From assembly GCA_031178005.1 (NCBI GenBank), contig JAPSJV010000006.1, positions 1 to 64,000 of the forward strand: a DNA stretch of 64,000 nt, in the 5' to 3' direction. This stretch comes from Pseudarthrobacter sp. GTDB lineage: Bacteria; Actinomycetota; Actinomycetes; Actinomycetales; Micrococcaceae. The position numbers were made by a program, and so were the translations under genes. The notes beneath the pieces are model-generated. The model made no database searches. It saw nothing but the letters and a program-made list of their open reading frames with translations, and had not been told where the DNA came from. How positions within the stretch are numbered: position 1 is the first letter of the stretch; every line of letters begins with the position of its first letter. Positions 13,134 to 22,600 of this stretch are shown in pieces.

Positions 13134-14873
13134 ATGACGAACGATCCGAGCAGCAACGGCAGATTGGGACCCGAGGCCCGGGCGGCTTCGCTGGCACGGC
13201 TCAAAGCCACCAGTGATCCCGGCCAGGAGCTGGACATCCTGATAGTCGGCGGCGGGATCGTTGGAACCGGCACGGCCTTGGACGCGGTAACCCGTGGGCT
13301 CAGCGTCGGGATCGTCGAGGCCAACGACTGGGCCGCGGGCACATCGTCCAGGTCCTCCAAACTGATCCACGGCGGCCTGCGATACCTGGAGATGCTGGAT
13401 TTCGCCCTGGTGAAGGAGGCCCTCCAGGAACGCGGGCTCCTGCTCTCTGAACTCGCGCCGCACCTGGCCCGTCCTGTCCCGTTCCTGTATCCGTTAACCA
13501 AGCCGATCCTGGAACGCCCTTACGTGGGTGCTGGAATCGCTCTCTATGACATCATGTCCATTTCGGGCGGACACAGCAGGGGAGTTCCCTTCCACAAGCA
13601 CCTCAGCCGCCGCGGAACGCTGCGTGCAGCTCCCAGTCTGAAGAAGGACGCATTCGTCGGTTCGATCCGGTACTACGACGGCCAGGTTGACGATGCCAAG
13701 TATGTTGCCAACCTCGTCCGGACGGCAGCCCACTACGGCGCCCATGCCGTAAACCAGATGTCCGTGGTTGACTTCCTGCGCGAGGGCGAACGGGTGGTTG
13801 GCGCCAAGGTGGTGAACCATGAGGACGGCTCCAGCTTCGACATCCGGGCCAAACAGGTCATCAACGCCACAGGTGTCTGGACGGACGAAACGCAAGCCAT
13901 GGTGACGGACCGCGGGCAGCTGAAAGTGCGGGCCTCCAAGGGCATTCACCTGGTGGTGCCGCGGGACCGGTTCCAGTCCACGGTGGGCCTCATCCTCCGC
14001 ACCGAGAAGTCGGTGCTGTTTGTCATTCCGTGGGGCCGGCACTGGATTATTGGAACCACTGACACTGACTGGGACCTGGACAAGGCGCATCCGGCCGCGT
14101 CCAGCAAGGACATCGACTACATCCTTGAACACGTCAACACCGTCCTGCAGCGGCCCCTGACCCGTGAAGACGTGGAAGGTGTCTACGCGGGCCTTCGTCC
14201 GCTGCTGGCGGGCGAAAACGACTCCACGGCAAAGCTCTCCCGGGAACACGTTGTGGCGCACCCGGTGCCCGGCCTGGTGGTCGTGGCTGGTGGCAAGTGG
14301 ACCACGTACAGGGTGATGGCAAAGGACGCCGTGGATGAGGCTACCCGGTCCATGGACGAGCGCGTGCCGGTGAGCTGCACCGCCACAATCCCGCTGCTGG
14401 GCGCCACCGGATACAAAGCGGCCTGGAACCGGCGCAACCGTACTGCCGAGGAATACGGTGTCCACGTTGCACGGGTGGAACACCTCCTGAACCGTTACGG
14501 ATCCATGGCTTATGAGGTCCTGGCGCTGATCAATGAAGACCGTTCGCTGGGTGAACCGTTGCCCGGTGCTGACGACTACCTGCAGGCCGAGGCAGTGTAC
14601 GCAGCCACCCACGAAGGCGCCCGGCACGTCAACGACGTCCTCACCCGAAGGACCAGAATTTCGATTGAAGCCTGGGACAGGGGTGTATCTGCGGTTCCGG
14701 TGGTGGCTAAGCTTATGGGAAACATTCTTGGCTGGAGTGAGGCGCAGCGCGAGAACGAGATCAAACACTACATCGCACGCGTGGAAGCTGAACGTCTGAG
14801 CCAGCAGCAGCCGGACGACGAATCGGCCGACGCCGCCCGCATGGGAGTGGAAGACATCGTCCCGCTGAAGTGA
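13134..14873 (+). CDS. glpD: Glycerol-3-phosphate dehydrogenase/oxidase
   Basis: LDILIVGGGIVGTGTALDAVTRGLSVGIVEANDWAAGTSSRSSKLIHGGLRYLE. Confidence 0.96.
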   Translation: MTNDPSSNGRLGPEARAASLARLKATSDPGQELDILIVGGGIVGTGTALDAVTRGLSVGIVEANDWAAGTSSRSSKLIHGGLRYLEMLDFALVKEALQERGLLLSELAPHLARPVPFLYPLTKPILERPYVGAGIALYDIMSISGGHSRGVPFHKHLSRRGTLRAAPSLKKDAFVGSIRYYDGQVDDAKYVANLVRTAAHYGAHAVNQMSVVDFLREGERVVGAKVVNHEDGSSFDIRAKQVINATGVWTDETQAMVTDRGQLKVRASKGIHLVVPRDRFQSTVGLILRTEKSVLFVIPWGRHWIIGTTDTDWDLDKAHPAASSKDIDYILEHVNTVLQRPLTREDVEGVYAGLRPLLAGENDSTAKLSREHVVAHPVPGLVVVAGGKWTTYRVMAKDAVDEATRSMDERVPVSCTATIPLLGATGYKAAWNRRNRTAEEYGVHVARVEHLLNRYGSMAYEVLALINEDRSLGEPLPGADDYLQAEAVYAATHEGARHVNDVLTRRTRISIEAWDRGVSAVPVVAKLMGNILGWSEAQRENEIKHYIARVEAERLSQQQPDDESADAARMGVEDIVPLK

Positions 14874-14918
14874 CATCGCCCGGCACGCATCAACGATTGC
14901 TCACTGAAGGGACCTGCC

Positions 14919-15407
14919 TTGGCGGAACCATTTGACCGGTATGACGCGGAATTGACCACCCCGGAAATGGTGATCCTGGAACTTGAGGCTACCGACAAAG
15001 CGGATGCCGCACGCCAGTTGGCCGGGCGGCTGCACGCCGCAGGCCGGGTCACGGACCTGCCCAGGTTCCTGGAGCACGTTAATGCACGCGAACACCAGTT
15101 GGCTACCGGCCTTCCTGGGGGCATTGGCCTTCCGCATGCGCGGAGCGAGTTCGTCAACCAGACCTCGATCGCTATTGGTGTCACCAAGTACGGTCACTCC
15201 CTGGATTTTGGTGCCGCAGACGGCCCGGCCACTGTAATCCTGCTGATCGCGACGCCGGCCAGTTCCTTCTCGGAGCACCTCGAAGTGCTGGCCACGCTGG
15301 CCAGGTCCCTGTCCAAGGAATCGTTCCGGGAATCCCTGCGACGCGCCTACGATGCCGAGGTTATTGCCGAGCTGATCAACTCCAGCCTGGTTTTCTTCGA
15401 CCACTAG
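14919..15407 (+). CDS. PTS sugar transporter subunit IIA (fructose/mannitol type), stand-alone
   Basis: TTG start; GIGLPHARSEFVNQTSIAIGV conserved His motif. Confidence 0.87.
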   Translation: MAEPFDRYDAELTTPEMVILELEATDKADAARQLAGRLHAAGRVTDLPRFLEHVNAREHQLATGLPGGIGLPHARSEFVNQTSIAIGVTKYGHSLDFGAADGPATVILLIATPASSFSEHLEVLATLARSLSKESFRESLRRAYDAEVIAELINSSLVFFDH

Positions 15408-15526
15408 CGATTGTGGCAGGCCCTGCGTGTCGACTTTGCGGCCGCGCAGGGACCTGGCTGCCCCCAGTCGTGTACTGAAGCCTCCCCGTTTAGTTGTTCT
15501 ACAGCGGAACGAAGTACGGTTAAGGG

Positions 15527-16411
15527 GTGTGGAAAACAGCCCTTAAGCCGCAATGGATCGCAGGATTCGTTTTCGCGATCGTTGTTTCGGGAGTGTTTGT
15601 CCTCCTCAGCCAATGGCAGTTCGGCCGTTCCACTACGCCCGAAATCCCCGTTAATCCGGCTACCGAAGACGTACGCCCGCTCACCGGGACCTTGGAACCG
15701 GGCAGTTTCTTCCCAAGCTCAGTGGCCGATCAGATGGTCTCCGCCACGGGAAGCTACGATCCTGGCCATCAGGTACTGGTTGCAGACAGGTTCAAGGACG
15801 GTGCCAAAGGGTACTGGGTGATTGACGCCTTCAAAGTCGATGGCGCCCCCGTCCTGCAGGGTGTTGCCGCTTCGCCGGAGACCTGGATTCCTGTAGCCCG
15901 CGGGTGGGTGGCGGATCCTGAAAGTGCCCCCGGACCGCCGTCGGGAAGCATCACCCTTACTGGGCGGCTGTTGCCCTCGGAAGCGCCGCTTGCCGACACC
16001 GCTGCCGGGCCTGGCCGGGCCACCGCTGTGTCCACCGCGGAACTGATCAACCAGTGGGAAGTCAGCAGCTACCCGGCGTTCATAGCAGCAGCCTCGGAAC
16101 TGGCAGGTGGCGCTGACGTCTCTGCCTCCGCCGTCGAGAGTCCCCTGAAGCCTTTGGAGATTGGCCCGCAGCCGCCAGCCCAAACTGTCAATTGGCTCAA
16201 CCTCTTCTACTCGATTGAGTGGGTCGTTTTTGCCGGCTTTGCGCTCTTCATCTGGTGGAGGCTGGTCAAGGACGACTACAACCGGGACCGTGAAGAGGAA
16301 CTTGACGACGACGAACTTCACGAAGACCATGCTGGACACCACAGCAATTCCGACGACAGCAACCAGCCCCGGACCGCTTCCCCTACGCACAACAGCGAGG
16401 TAACACAATGA
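15527..16411 (+). CDS. SURF1 family cytochrome oxidase biogenesis protein
   Basis: GTG start; FLLSQWQFGRS-type N-terminus, VARGWV and LFYSIEWVVFAGFALFIWWRLVKDD C-terminal TM. Confidence 0.9.
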   Translation: MWKTALKPQWIAGFVFAIVVSGVFVLLSQWQFGRSTTPEIPVNPATEDVRPLTGTLEPGSFFPSSVADQMVSATGSYDPGHQVLVADRFKDGAKGYWVIDAFKVDGAPVLQGVAASPETWIPVARGWVADPESAPGPPSGSITLTGRLLPSEAPLADTAAGPGRATAVSTAELINQWEVSSYPAFIAAASELAGGADVSASAVESPLKPLEIGPQPPAQTVNWLNLFYSIEWVVFAGFALFIWWRLVKDDYNRDREEELDDDELHEDHAGHHSNSDDSNQPRTASPTHNSEVTQ

Positions 16412-16911
16412 TTGACCCGAAACCGGCTGCCCCGTCAGCCGAATCCGACGCTCCGCGGACCAAGAAACGCCGCTTCGGTGGAACAGTCGCACAAATCCGT
16501 TCCGCGCTTAAGTTCTACAAAGTCCTGGCCTACCTGACCGGCGCCATGCTGCTGCTGCTGTGCGCCGAACTGATCGCCCGGTACGGCTTCGGCAGCTATC
16601 TCTACGCCGGCGGGACGGACGCCTTGACCGGCCAGCCGTTCGGATTCGGGTTTGCGGACGCGGAACCAGCCGGCGTGATCGGAGGCGTCAACCTCTCCGT
16701 CATGGTCCTGATTGTGCACGGCTGGATGTACGTGGTGTACCTGATGGCCACGTTCCGTCTGTGGTCGCTGATGCGCTGGTCCTTCACCAAAATGATCGTG
16801 TTGGCCCTGGGTGGCGTGGTGCCGTTCCTGTCCTTCATCGTGGAGAAGAAGTTCCACCGCGAGGTTGAAGCCGAGTTGGCTGCCAACCCTGCAGCCTCCA
16901 AACGGTACTGA
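16408..16911 (+). CDS. DUF3817 domain-containing membrane protein
   Basis: FYKVLAYLTGAMLLLLCAELIARY...VHGWMYVVYLMATFRLW; downstream of SURF1 as usual in actinobacteria. Confidence 0.88.
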   Translation: MIDPKPAAPSAESDAPRTKKRRFGGTVAQIRSALKFYKVLAYLTGAMLLLLCAELIARYGFGSYLYAGGTDALTGQPFGFGFADAEPAGVIGGVNLSVMVLIVHGWMYVVYLMATFRLWSLMRWSFTKMIVLALGGVVPFLSFIVEKKFHREVEAELAANPAASKRY

Positions 16912-17036
16912 GAGGAAACGCCTTTGCTGGTACTTGGAACCTTGAGCGGTTCCGTCCGAACCGCACCACGGTCTGGAGCTTTGGCGTTGCTATCCACCAT
17001 TGCAACTGGACAACGGCGAACCAATATTGAGTCGAG

Positions 17037-17318
17037 ATGAATGGAGTTCTGCAGCTGAGCCAACAGCGCAAGGGGCTGAAAATGCTTCTTCATGGCTCGG
17101 TCGCCAGCGGAGTATTGGCGCTACTAACGGCAGTACTGACGTCGGTTCTGTTCCAGGAAATTGAGAGCAAGGGAGACGTCACCAACGCGCAGGATTTCGG
17201 CTGGCGCGCAGTTGCGCTTGCCGTGTTGTCCGTCGTGCTTTTTACTGTTTACCTGATTCGTCGCAATACTCTGAGTAGGAAGTTCAAGCAAACGCAAGAG
17301 CACGACCCAGCCCCGTGA
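17037..17318 (+). CDS. Small two-TM hypothetical membrane protein
   Basis: 93-aa ORF with two hydrophobic helices (GSVASGVLALLTAVLTSVLF; VALAVLSVVLFTVYLI). Confidence 0.55.
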   Translation: MNGVLQLSQQRKGLKMLLHGSVASGVLALLTAVLTSVLFQEIESKGDVTNAQDFGWRAVALAVLSVVLFTVYLIRRNTLSRKFKQTQEHDPAP

Positions 17319-17351
17319 TGGGATTACGGCGTCGATGAAACGAGCAATAAG

Positions 17352-17394
17352 AAGGTAATGACCCGAGGCAGATTTTGCCTCGGGTCATTACCTT
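17352..17394. repeat. Perfect 19-bp-arm inverted repeat with 5-nt loop (terminator-like hairpin)
   Basis: aaggtaatgacccgaggca-gattt-tgcctcgggtcattacctt. Confidence 0.9.
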
Positions 17395-17482
17395 GTCGCT
17401 TCGCTTTGCGCCGATCTCTCAGTGGAGCTCCCCGCACCTAACTAAACCGGCTCATCGCAGTGCGCGCTGCAGCAGTGCCGCG

Positions 17483-17830
17483 CTAGACCGTGGGCTGGCC
17501 CAGCCCGATCAGCGCGGCGGTAAAGCGCACGTTTGCCGGAACGTCCGCGTCGTAGCCGTGGGGTGTTTCGCCCAGGAACACGACGTCGCCACAATAGAGG
17601 TCCTGGATATCGCCGGTGAGTTTCAGGAAAAGGGCACCGGCGCGGACATTGGGTTCCAGACCCAAAATCTTGCCTTCCTCGTTGAGGTAAAAATACCAAT
17701 CGTCGCCCCGGACGACTTCGATGTTGCCGCCCACGAGGCTTTGCAGGCTCTCCAGACCGATGCCAATGGTCTCGACGCGAACCGGCTGGGATTCATCGGC
17801 GGGGACGATGAGGGCTTTGCAGGTGTTCAT
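17483..17830 (-). CDS. DUF3846 domain-containing protein
   Basis: KALIVPADESQPVRVETIGIGLESLQSLVGGNIEVVRGDDWYFYLNEEGKILGLEPN...GDVVFLGE matches DUF3846 pattern. Confidence 0.82.
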   Translation of the reverse strand: MNTCKALIVPADESQPVRVETIGIGLESLQSLVGGNIEVVRGDDWYFYLNEEGKILGLEPNVRAGALFLKLTGDIQDLYCGDVVFLGETPHGYDADVPANVRFTAALIGLGQPTV

Positions 17831-17890
17831 GGTTCTCCTTGAAAGTGTGGGGGTGGTGGCGGTCCGGTCGGGCCGCCACCAGCGGGTTTA

Positions 17891-17926
17891 GTGATGCAGC
17901 AGACTCCGCGGAGTCTGCTGCATCAC
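17891..17926. repeat. Perfect 36-bp palindrome (no loop) between divergent DUF3846 gene and guaA
   Basis: gtgatgcagcagactccg|cggagtctgctgcatcac, exact self-complement. Confidence 0.95.
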
Positions 17927-17978
17927 AGCGGAGTACTTGAAGATGCGCAGGAGCAACCCTGCCAAGTAGGCTAGGGCG

Positions 17979-19568
17979 GTGACTACTCCCACTGCATCCC
18001 AGACTTCCCAGAAGCCGGTGCTGGTTGTTGACTACGGTGCCCAGTACGCGCAGCTGATTGCCCGCCGCGTGAGGGAAGCGAATGTGTATTCGGAAGTGGT
18101 TCCGCATACCTACACCACCGAGCAGCTCCTGGCCAAGAACCCCGCCGCAATCATCCTTTCCGGGGGGCCGGCCAGCGTATATGCCGACGGCGCTCCCAGC
18201 GTGGGTGCCGACCTTTTCGAAGCCGGCGTCCCCGTCTTTGGCATCTGCTATGGCTTCCAGGCCATGGCCAACGCCCTCGGCGGCAAGGTGGACAAGACCG
18301 GCCTGCGCGAATACGGATCTACCGAGACCACACTGCTCGGTGAGGGCCGCTCCGTCCTTGAAGGAATGCCGCAGCACCAGAACACCTGGATGAGCCACGG
18401 GGACTCCGTCCATGAAGCCCCCGAAGGCTTCGAAGTGCTGGCGACGACGGCCGGCGCCGAAGTGGCAGCCTTCGCCAACGAGGAAAAGTGCCTGTACGGC
18501 GTGCAGTGGCACCCCGAGGTCAAGCACTCAGCTTATGGCCAGCAGGTCCTTGAGAACTTCCTGTTCAAGGGTGCCAAGCTGGAACCTAACTGGACCACAG
18601 GCAACATCCTCGAAGAGCAGGTCGAGCGCATCCGCAAGCAGGTGGGCGACGCCCGCGTTATCTGTGGCCTTTCCGGCGGCGTTGACTCTGCCGTTGCTGC
18701 CGCCCTCGTCCAGCGTGCCGTTGGCGACCAGCTGACCTGTGTGTTTGTGGACCACGGGCTGCTGCGCGAAGGCGAAGCCGAACAGGTCGAACGCGATTTC
18801 GTGGCAGCTACGGGCGTGAAGCTCTATGTAGCCAATGAGCAGGAACGTTTCCAGGAAGCACTGGCCGGCGTCAGCGATCCCGAAACCAAGCGCAAGATCA
18901 TCGGCCGGGAATTCATTCGAGCCTTCGAAGAAGCCGAGCGGGCCATCATCGCCGAGGCAGCCGCGCACGGCGAGAAGATCAAATTCCTGGTCCAGGGCAC
19001 ACTGTACCCGGACGTCGTCGAATCCGGCGGCGGCGAAGGCGCAGCAAACATCAAGAGCCACCACAACGTGGGCGGCCTGCCGGAAGACCTGCAGTTTGAG
19101 CTCGTGGAGCCACTGCGTGCCCTGTTCAAGGACGAGGTCCGTGCCGTGGGTGCGCAACTCGGCCTGCCGCAGGAAATTGTCGGCCGCCAGCCCTTCCCGG
19201 GCCCCGGACTTGGTATCCGGATCGTCGGCGAGGTGACCAAGGAACGCCTGGACCTGCTCCGCAAGGCTGACGCAATTGCCCGTGCTGAGCTGACCGCTGC
19301 CGGACTGGACAACGAAGTCTGGCAGATGCCCGTTGTGCTGCTCGCGGACGTGCGCAGTGTGGGCGTTATGGGCGATGGCCGGACCTACGGCCACCCCATT
19401 GTGCTCCGTCCCGTTTCGTCCGAGGACGCCATGACGGCCGATTGGTCCAGGCTTCCCTACGAGTTGCTTGCCCGCATCTCCAACCGCATCACCAACGAGG
19501 TGGACGGTGTTAACCGGGTGGTACTGGACGTCACCAGCAAACCGCCGGGAACCATTGAATGGGAGTAA
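17979..19568 (+). CDS. guaA: GMP synthase (glutamine-hydrolysing)
   Basis: GTG start; [47 protein letters not shown]. Confidence 0.98.
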   Translation: MTTPTASQTSQKPVLVVDYGAQYAQLIARRVREANVYSEVVPHTYTTEQLLAKNPAAIILSGGPASVYADGAPSVGADLFEAGVPVFGICYGFQAMANALGGKVDKTGLREYGSTETTLLGEGRSVLEGMPQHQNTWMSHGDSVHEAPEGFEVLATTAGAEVAAFANEEKCLYGVQWHPEVKHSAYGQQVLENFLFKGAKLEPNWTTGNILEEQVERIRKQVGDARVICGLSGGVDSAVAAALVQRAVGDQLTCVFVDHGLLREGEAEQVERDFVAATGVKLYVANEQERFQEALAGVSDPETKRKIIGREFIRAFEEAERAIIAEAAAHGEKIKFLVQGTLYPDVVESGGGEGAANIKSHHNVGGLPEDLQFELVEPLRALFKDEVRAVGAQLGLPQEIVGRQPFPGPGLGIRIVGEVTKERLDLLRKADAIARAELTAAGLDNEVWQMPVVLLADVRSVGVMGDGRTYGHPIVLRPVSSEDAMTADWSRLPYELLARISNRITNEVDGVNRVVLDVTSKPPGTIEWE

Positions 19569-19572
19569 TCCC

Positions 19573-19618
19573 GTAAGCGGCCGGCCCCGAATGCGGGGCC
19601 GGCCGCTTCATTTTTCGG
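19573..19618 (+). terminator. Rho-independent terminator after guaA
   Basis: aagcggccggcccc-gaatgc-ggggccggccgctt followed by catttttc. Confidence 0.85.
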
Positions 19619-19685
19619 CGGTGAATTCGCTCCATTCAGTGTTGCGGTCTCTCACTGCCTGCAGATTCCGGCTACTCTCGAATGC

Positions 19686-22600
19686 ATGCCGGTATGGTCC
19701 AGGGCGTCACGTGTAAGCGCAGAAAAGAAGGCAGTAGTGTCAGTTGGTCAAGGCCAAACAGAGGGTTCCGAGGAATTCCGGAAGTGGCTGTCGGGGCTTA
19801 AGCCTGTCACCGGGGCGGATACGCTGCTGCGTTTCACCAAAACACCTGAGGGCTCCATTGATCTGACCTCGGCGCACCCATCCGGTGTTGCACAGCTGAT
19901 GGCCGGCCGTCGCACGCGTCTGTCCACCCTGATCCGGGACCGCCAGCAGTATGTTGTTGCGGCCAGGGCTTCGAGGAATCTCCGCTCCAAGATTTTCGAA
20001 CTGGGTAATGACCGCGGTATTGATGCCGGCTATTTTTCAGCGGGCACAGTGGTCTGGACCTCGGCAGTCGGAGGAAAACCTCAGCGCGTTTCCGCCCCCG
20101 TAATGCTGGCCGGGATTTCCTTGACTGTCCGCCAGGGCGAGGATGACTACGAACTCCAGCTGACTGAACAGGCCAGCCTGAATCCGGCCCTGGTCCGGCA
20201 CCTGAAGAACATCCACGGGATCGTCTTTGACGTCAACTCCCTGACCCGGATGGCCTACAGCACCGCACGCTTCGATCCCCAGCCCGTCCTGGACCGCCTG
20301 GTGACGCTGGTCCAGCCCATCCATGGCGCCGAAGTCCAGCACAACCTTTTGGTTTCCACCTTCGCGGACCTCTCAGGAAACCTCGATGACCCGTGGATCA
20401 ACGAGGGCAGTCCGTTGATGGCAGCGCTGGCCAATGCAGCGGCAGGTGCCGCTCCCGCCGTCGAACCATGCAATCCCAAGCGGTTCCCGAGCGTAGATGC
20501 GCGCCACCCCGCTGACGAACTGCTGTTGCTGGATGCGGACGCAGACCAGCAGTACGTACTGGACGCGGCACGCGCCGGAGAATCGCTGGTTGTCAGTGCC
20601 CCGCCGGGAACCGGACAGACACAGACGGTCATCAACACCATCGGGACGCTGGTCGATGCCGGCAAATCCGTGCTGGTGGTGGGGGACCGTCGGGCCAGCC
20701 TCAATGAGGTAGCCACGCAGCTTGAGAGCCTTGGCCTGGAATCCGCTCTGCTGCAGTTGAGCGGGAACAGTTCTCCCCAGCAGTTGAAGGCGCAGCTCGT
20801 CCGTGCCATCGTGCGCAATGAAAAATCCCTGCAGCCGCAGCTGGGCAATCTGCACAAGACACTGACCGAACACCGGCACGCCCTGGTGGACCATGTTTCG
20901 TCCCTGCACAACGTACGGAAACGCTGGGGTTGCTCCCCATACCAGGCAATGCAGTCGCTGGCTGAACTGACGTCCATCCAGCCGGCTCCGGCTACCATGG
21001 TTCGCCTCAAGCGAAGTGTCTTGGACAGCATCAGGGACCGCAGCGAACTGGCAGGCCGGCTCAGGCGCGCAGCGGAGCTGGGCAGTTTCAGCCGGGCGTC
21101 CACTGCCAGTCCCTGGCACGGGGCCCGGTTGTTGACCCGCAAGGAGACCGAAGAGGCACAGGACTTGGCCCGCTCGGTGGAGAAGAACCTTCCGCTGTTG
21201 CGTGACCGCATGCAGGGAGTTGCGGATCACGCCGAAATCCGGCTCGGCACCACATTTGCCGAATGGGGCGAGCAGCTGGACTTGCTGATCGCCGTACGGG
21301 AGAGCCTGGACAAGTTCACTCCGGATATTTTCGACAGGCCCGTCCACGATCTCATTTCTGCTACCGCTTCCTCGGCCTGGCGCCGGGAGCACAACATAGA
21401 GATGGCATCAATGCAGCGTTCACGGCTGCGGCGGGTGGCCAAGGAATACGTCCGGCCAGGCGTGCACATTGCAGACCTGCACAGTTCCTTGGTGCTGGTG
21501 CAGGACCAGCGTGCCCTGTGGGCCGATTACGCCACCACCCAGCGGCATCCCGCGGTGCCATCCGGGTTGGCTGAAATCAACGTGATGTACCGCTCGTTGG
21601 GCCGCGAGCTGGCCAGCCTGGGCGAATCACTCAAGCACACCGCCGCCGGAGGAGCGCTTACCACCACCCCGTACCAGGAGCTGATGGCCCGGCTGGAGGC
21701 CCTGGCGGCGGACACACGTGCCCTCAAGACATTGCCGGAGCGCACACTGCTGGTGGAAAACATGCGCGAACACGGCCTGGGCGAACTGCTGGCCGATCTG
21801 GCAGAGCGTGAAGTTCCCGCCGAGGCCGTTGCTGCCGAACTGGACCTCGCTTGGTGGCAGTCAGTGCTCGAGGCAATGATCAGCGGCGACGACTACCTGG
21901 CCATGTCCGACGGCGATGCCCTGCGAAAGCTGGAAGCCGAGTACCGCCTGGCTGACAACGCACATATTGCCAGCGGCGCGGCGCGGTTGCGCTGGACCCT
22001 TGCCGAGCGCTGGCGTGCGGCAATCGCCAGCGAGCCTAAGCAGGCCGACCAGCTCCGTGGCCTGCTCAAGGATGGCCGCGTGACGCTGGGCGCCTTGAGC
22101 GCTGTGGCTCCGGACATGGTTTCCACGCTGGTGCCGGTCTGGACTGTCAGTCCTTACCTGATGACCGGACTCCTGCCGGCAAGCCAGGGTTTTGATGCCG
22201 TTGTGGTGGTGGACGCGGAGGTAACATCCTTGCAGGCCGTCCTGCCCGCAGTGGCCAGGGCCAAGCAGATTATTGCGTTCGGCGATGACCGCATCGCGAG
22301 CCCGCGCACCTTCACCGTTGGGGTGGAACGGTTGGCGGCGGGGGAATCGGCGCACCAGCCGGTGGTAAGTGCTTTCTCTGCCTTGTCCGAGGTGCTTCCC
22401 GTCTGGCGGTTGCGGTCTGTTTATAGGGCTGTCGATGAAGACCTGGTCCTGCAGCTCAGCAGAAGTTTTTACGACGACGGCCTGCGCCGCCTTCCCGAAG
22501 GCCAGACGGCTACAGGATTGGACCGTTCGCTCCTGGTGGAGTACCTGCCGGATGGAACAGGCCTGCCCAGCGCAGACCACGATGGTGTCGAATCCGTTGT

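Noticed and set aside
13494-14876. 460-aa minus-strand ORF antisense to glpD
   Set aside because: Shadow ORF of glpD; no family resemblance
17352-17926. Insertion sequence defined by the two inverted repeats
   Set aside because: The two repeats are unrelated in sequence and no transposase is encoded between them; kept only as a mini-island hypothesis
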